The notes under the pieces were generated by a model that was not told where the DNA came from, searched no databases, and was given only the letters and a program-made list of their open reading frames with translations. Source: an uncultured Verrucomicrobiales bacterium (GTDB lineage Bacteria > Verrucomicrobiota > Verrucomicrobiae > Limisphaerales > CANJSG01). From it: DNA of 7,099 nucleotides. Position numbers and translations under genes: made by a program. This document shows positions 6,046 to 7,099 of the stretch, one piece after another; the first letter of the stretch is position 1, and each line of letters begins with the position of its first letter. The stretch is taken from the NCBI GenBank assembly GCA_946480965.1, contig CAMLMI010000243.1, positions 1 through 7,099 on the forward strand, written 5' to 3'.

Positions 6046-6315
6046 ATGACCCCTGAATTCGCCATCGAACTGATCAAGAACATGGTCCTCCTGGCCGTCA
6101 CCCTGGCCGCGCCGCTGCTGCTCGCCGGCATGTTGGTCGGCCTCATGGTCAGCCTCTTCCAGGCCGTCACCTCCATCCAGGAACAGACCCTCACCTTCGT
6201 CCCCAAGGCCCTGGCCGTGATCGCCGTCCTCATCGTCTCGCTGCCCTGGATGCTCCGGAAGATCTCCGAGTTCGCCATCCAGCTCATCCAGAAGATGCCG
6301 GACATGGTGAAGTAG
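6046..6315 (+). CDS. fliQ: Flagellar type III export-gate protein FliQ
   Basis: FliQ is the small two-helix subunit that packs around the FliP-FliR core of the export gate. The 89-residue product matches the usual family length exactly. It has two membrane segments at about residues 13-37 and 54-70, and the family signature between them, QAVTSIQEQTLTFVPK (39-54), preceded by AAPLLLAGMLVGLMVSLF. The Gln-rich loop (SIQEQTL) is the cytoplasmic hairpin characteristic of FliQ and its virulence-associated homologues. The ATG at 6046 is 7 bases after the fliP stop. Because it sits between fliP and fliR in a fully flagellar block, FliQ is favoured over an injectisome SctS homologue. Confidence 0.96.
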   Translation: MTPEFAIELIKNMVLLAVTLAAPLLLAGMLVGLMVSLFQAVTSIQEQTLTFVPKALAVIAVLIVSLPWMLRKISEFAIQLIQKMPDMVK

Positions 6316-6327
6316 CCTCCCGGCACG

Positions 6328-7089
6328 ATGGACCCGGAACTGTTCAACTGGACGATGGCGTTCCTCCGCGCGAGCTCGATGCTCGTCGTCTTCCCGGTCT
6401 TCTCCGCCACCAGCGTCCCCGTCCGCATCCGCATCGCCTCCGCCGCCTTCCTCGCGTGGTTCGTCAACCCCGACCTCGGAGGGCCCACGCCCGGCAGCCG
6501 CGACTTCCTCGGATTGGTCGGCACGATGGCCGTCGAAGTCGGCGTCGGATTGGCGCTCGGGTTCAGCGCTCGGCTGCTCTTCTACGCGCTCGACACCGTC
6601 GGCGCGATCATCACCTCCGAGATGGGCCTCGCGCTCAACGCGACCGTGAACCCGATGAGTTCCGGCCAGGGCACCACCGTCGGCACGCTGCTGAACTACG
6701 TCGCCGCCGTCATCTGGCTCTCGCTGAACCTCCACCACTGGCTGCTCCTCGGTTTCCGCCGCGCCTACGAGCTCGTGCCGATCGGCGCGGTCGGCCTCGG
6801 GCAATGGACCGTGCAGGAGATGATCGAGCGCACCAGCGGCACCTTTGTCATGGCCATGCAGATGACCGCGCCGATCCTCGCCGTGTCGTTCATCGTCTCG
6901 CTCATCTTCTCCATCCTGGCCCGGGCCGTGCCGCAGATGAACGTCTTCACCGAGAGCATGAGCATCCGCGCGCTGAGCATCCTCGCCACCTTCGGCCTGA
7001 CGCTCCACATCGGCGCGCAGCACCTCGTCAACTACCTCAACCGGCTGCCCGAGGACTTCCTCCGCCTCGCCGCGATGATGGCCCGCTGA
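6328..7089 (+). CDS. fliR: Flagellar type III export-gate protein FliR
   Basis: FliR closes the FliP-FliQ-FliR helical export gate and contacts FlhB. The 253-residue product is the normal length (E. coli 261) and is strongly hydrophobic, with about six membrane segments. Recognisable family elements are FPVFSATSVPVRIRIASAAF (residues 22-41), VEVGVGLALGFSARLLF (69-85), the ITSEMGLALNATVNPMSSGQ region (95-114; in the family GLS.A...DP....), LNLHHWLLLGF (133-143), APILAVSFIVSLIFSILARA (181-200) and VPQMNVFTESMSIRALSIL (201-219), the last being a hallmark of FliR. The ATG at 6328 follows fliQ by 12 bases with no Shine-Dalgarno site; MDPELFNWTMAFLRAS is a typical FliR N-terminus. The stop is 10 bases from the window end, so the next gene is out of view. 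Confidence 0.96.
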   Translation: MDPELFNWTMAFLRASSMLVVFPVFSATSVPVRIRIASAAFLAWFVNPDLGGPTPGSRDFLGLVGTMAVEVGVGLALGFSARLLFYALDTVGAIITSEMGLALNATVNPMSSGQGTTVGTLLNYVAAVIWLSLNLHHWLLLGFRRAYELVPIGAVGLGQWTVQEMIERTSGTFVMAMQMTAPILAVSFIVSLIFSILARAVPQMNVFTESMSIRALSILATFGLTLHIGAQHLVNYLNRLPEDFLRLAAMMAR

Positions 7090-7099
7090 GGGTAGGGCC

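Noticed and set aside
5076..7023. Long minus-strand open frames across fliO-fliR, and similar ones opposite fliK, flgD, fliL and fliM.
   Set aside because: Each lies opposite a clearly recognised flagellar gene, encodes Asp/Glu/His/Gly-rich or Arg/Ser-rich low-complexity protein, and shows no family motif; such frames arise from high GC and biased third positions.
6046..7089. fliQ/fliR as parts of a virulence-type (injectisome) secretion system.
   Set aside because: All neighbours are specifically flagellar (fliK, flgD, flgE, fliL, fliM, fliN, fliO), so the flagellar assignment is clear.
7090..7099. GAGGG-like purines after the fliR stop as a ribosome site for a following flhB.
   Set aside because: Only 10 bases remain and no start codon is visible, so it cannot be supported.

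Overview
The window is an uninterrupted block of ten flagellar genes, all on the + strand, in the order fliK (5'-truncated by the window edge), flgD, flgE, fliL, fliM, fliN, fliO, fliP, fliQ, fliR. Spacers between genes are at most 28 bases. fliO and fliP overlap by 4 bases. There is no room for internal terminators, RNA genes or mobile elements, and I see none. Transcription almost certainly enters from the left and continues past the right edge. In many bacteria the next gene would be flhB, but it is not in view.

Organism: the DNA is GC-rich, with strong C/G preference at third codon positions in most genes. The gene order resembles the fla/che-type flagellar operons of Bacillus, spirochetes and several other deep lineages, not the split E. 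coli arrangement. FliP and FliO carry N-terminal signal-like segments. Most starts lack a Shine-Dalgarno motif and are preceded by pyrimidine-rich spacers. These traits, and the general look of the proteins, suggest a motile member of the Verrucomicrobiota (Opitutae-like) or the wider PVC group. That is a low-confidence guess, because no taxonomic marker is present.

Layout: bases 1-2801 encode hook assembly functions (FliK hook-length ruler, FlgD hook cap/scaffold, FlgE hook subunit). Bases 2825-4753 encode the stator-associated protein FliL and the switch/C-ring proteins FliM and FliN. Bases 4762-7089 encode the export-gate proteins FliO, FliP, FliQ and FliR of the flagellar type III secretion system. 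The gate exports FlgD, FlgE and FliK. FlgD caps the growing hook of FlgE, FliK measures it, and FliM/FliN form the rotor switch that receives CheY-P, while FliL sits at the stator-rotor interface.

I found no previously undescribed system here. The points worth a second look are variations within a known machine: compact FlgD, FlgE and FliN, a His/Gly repeat linker in FliL, an altered GGxG motif in FliM, a possible lipobox in FliO, and the almost complete lack of Shine-Dalgarno sites.
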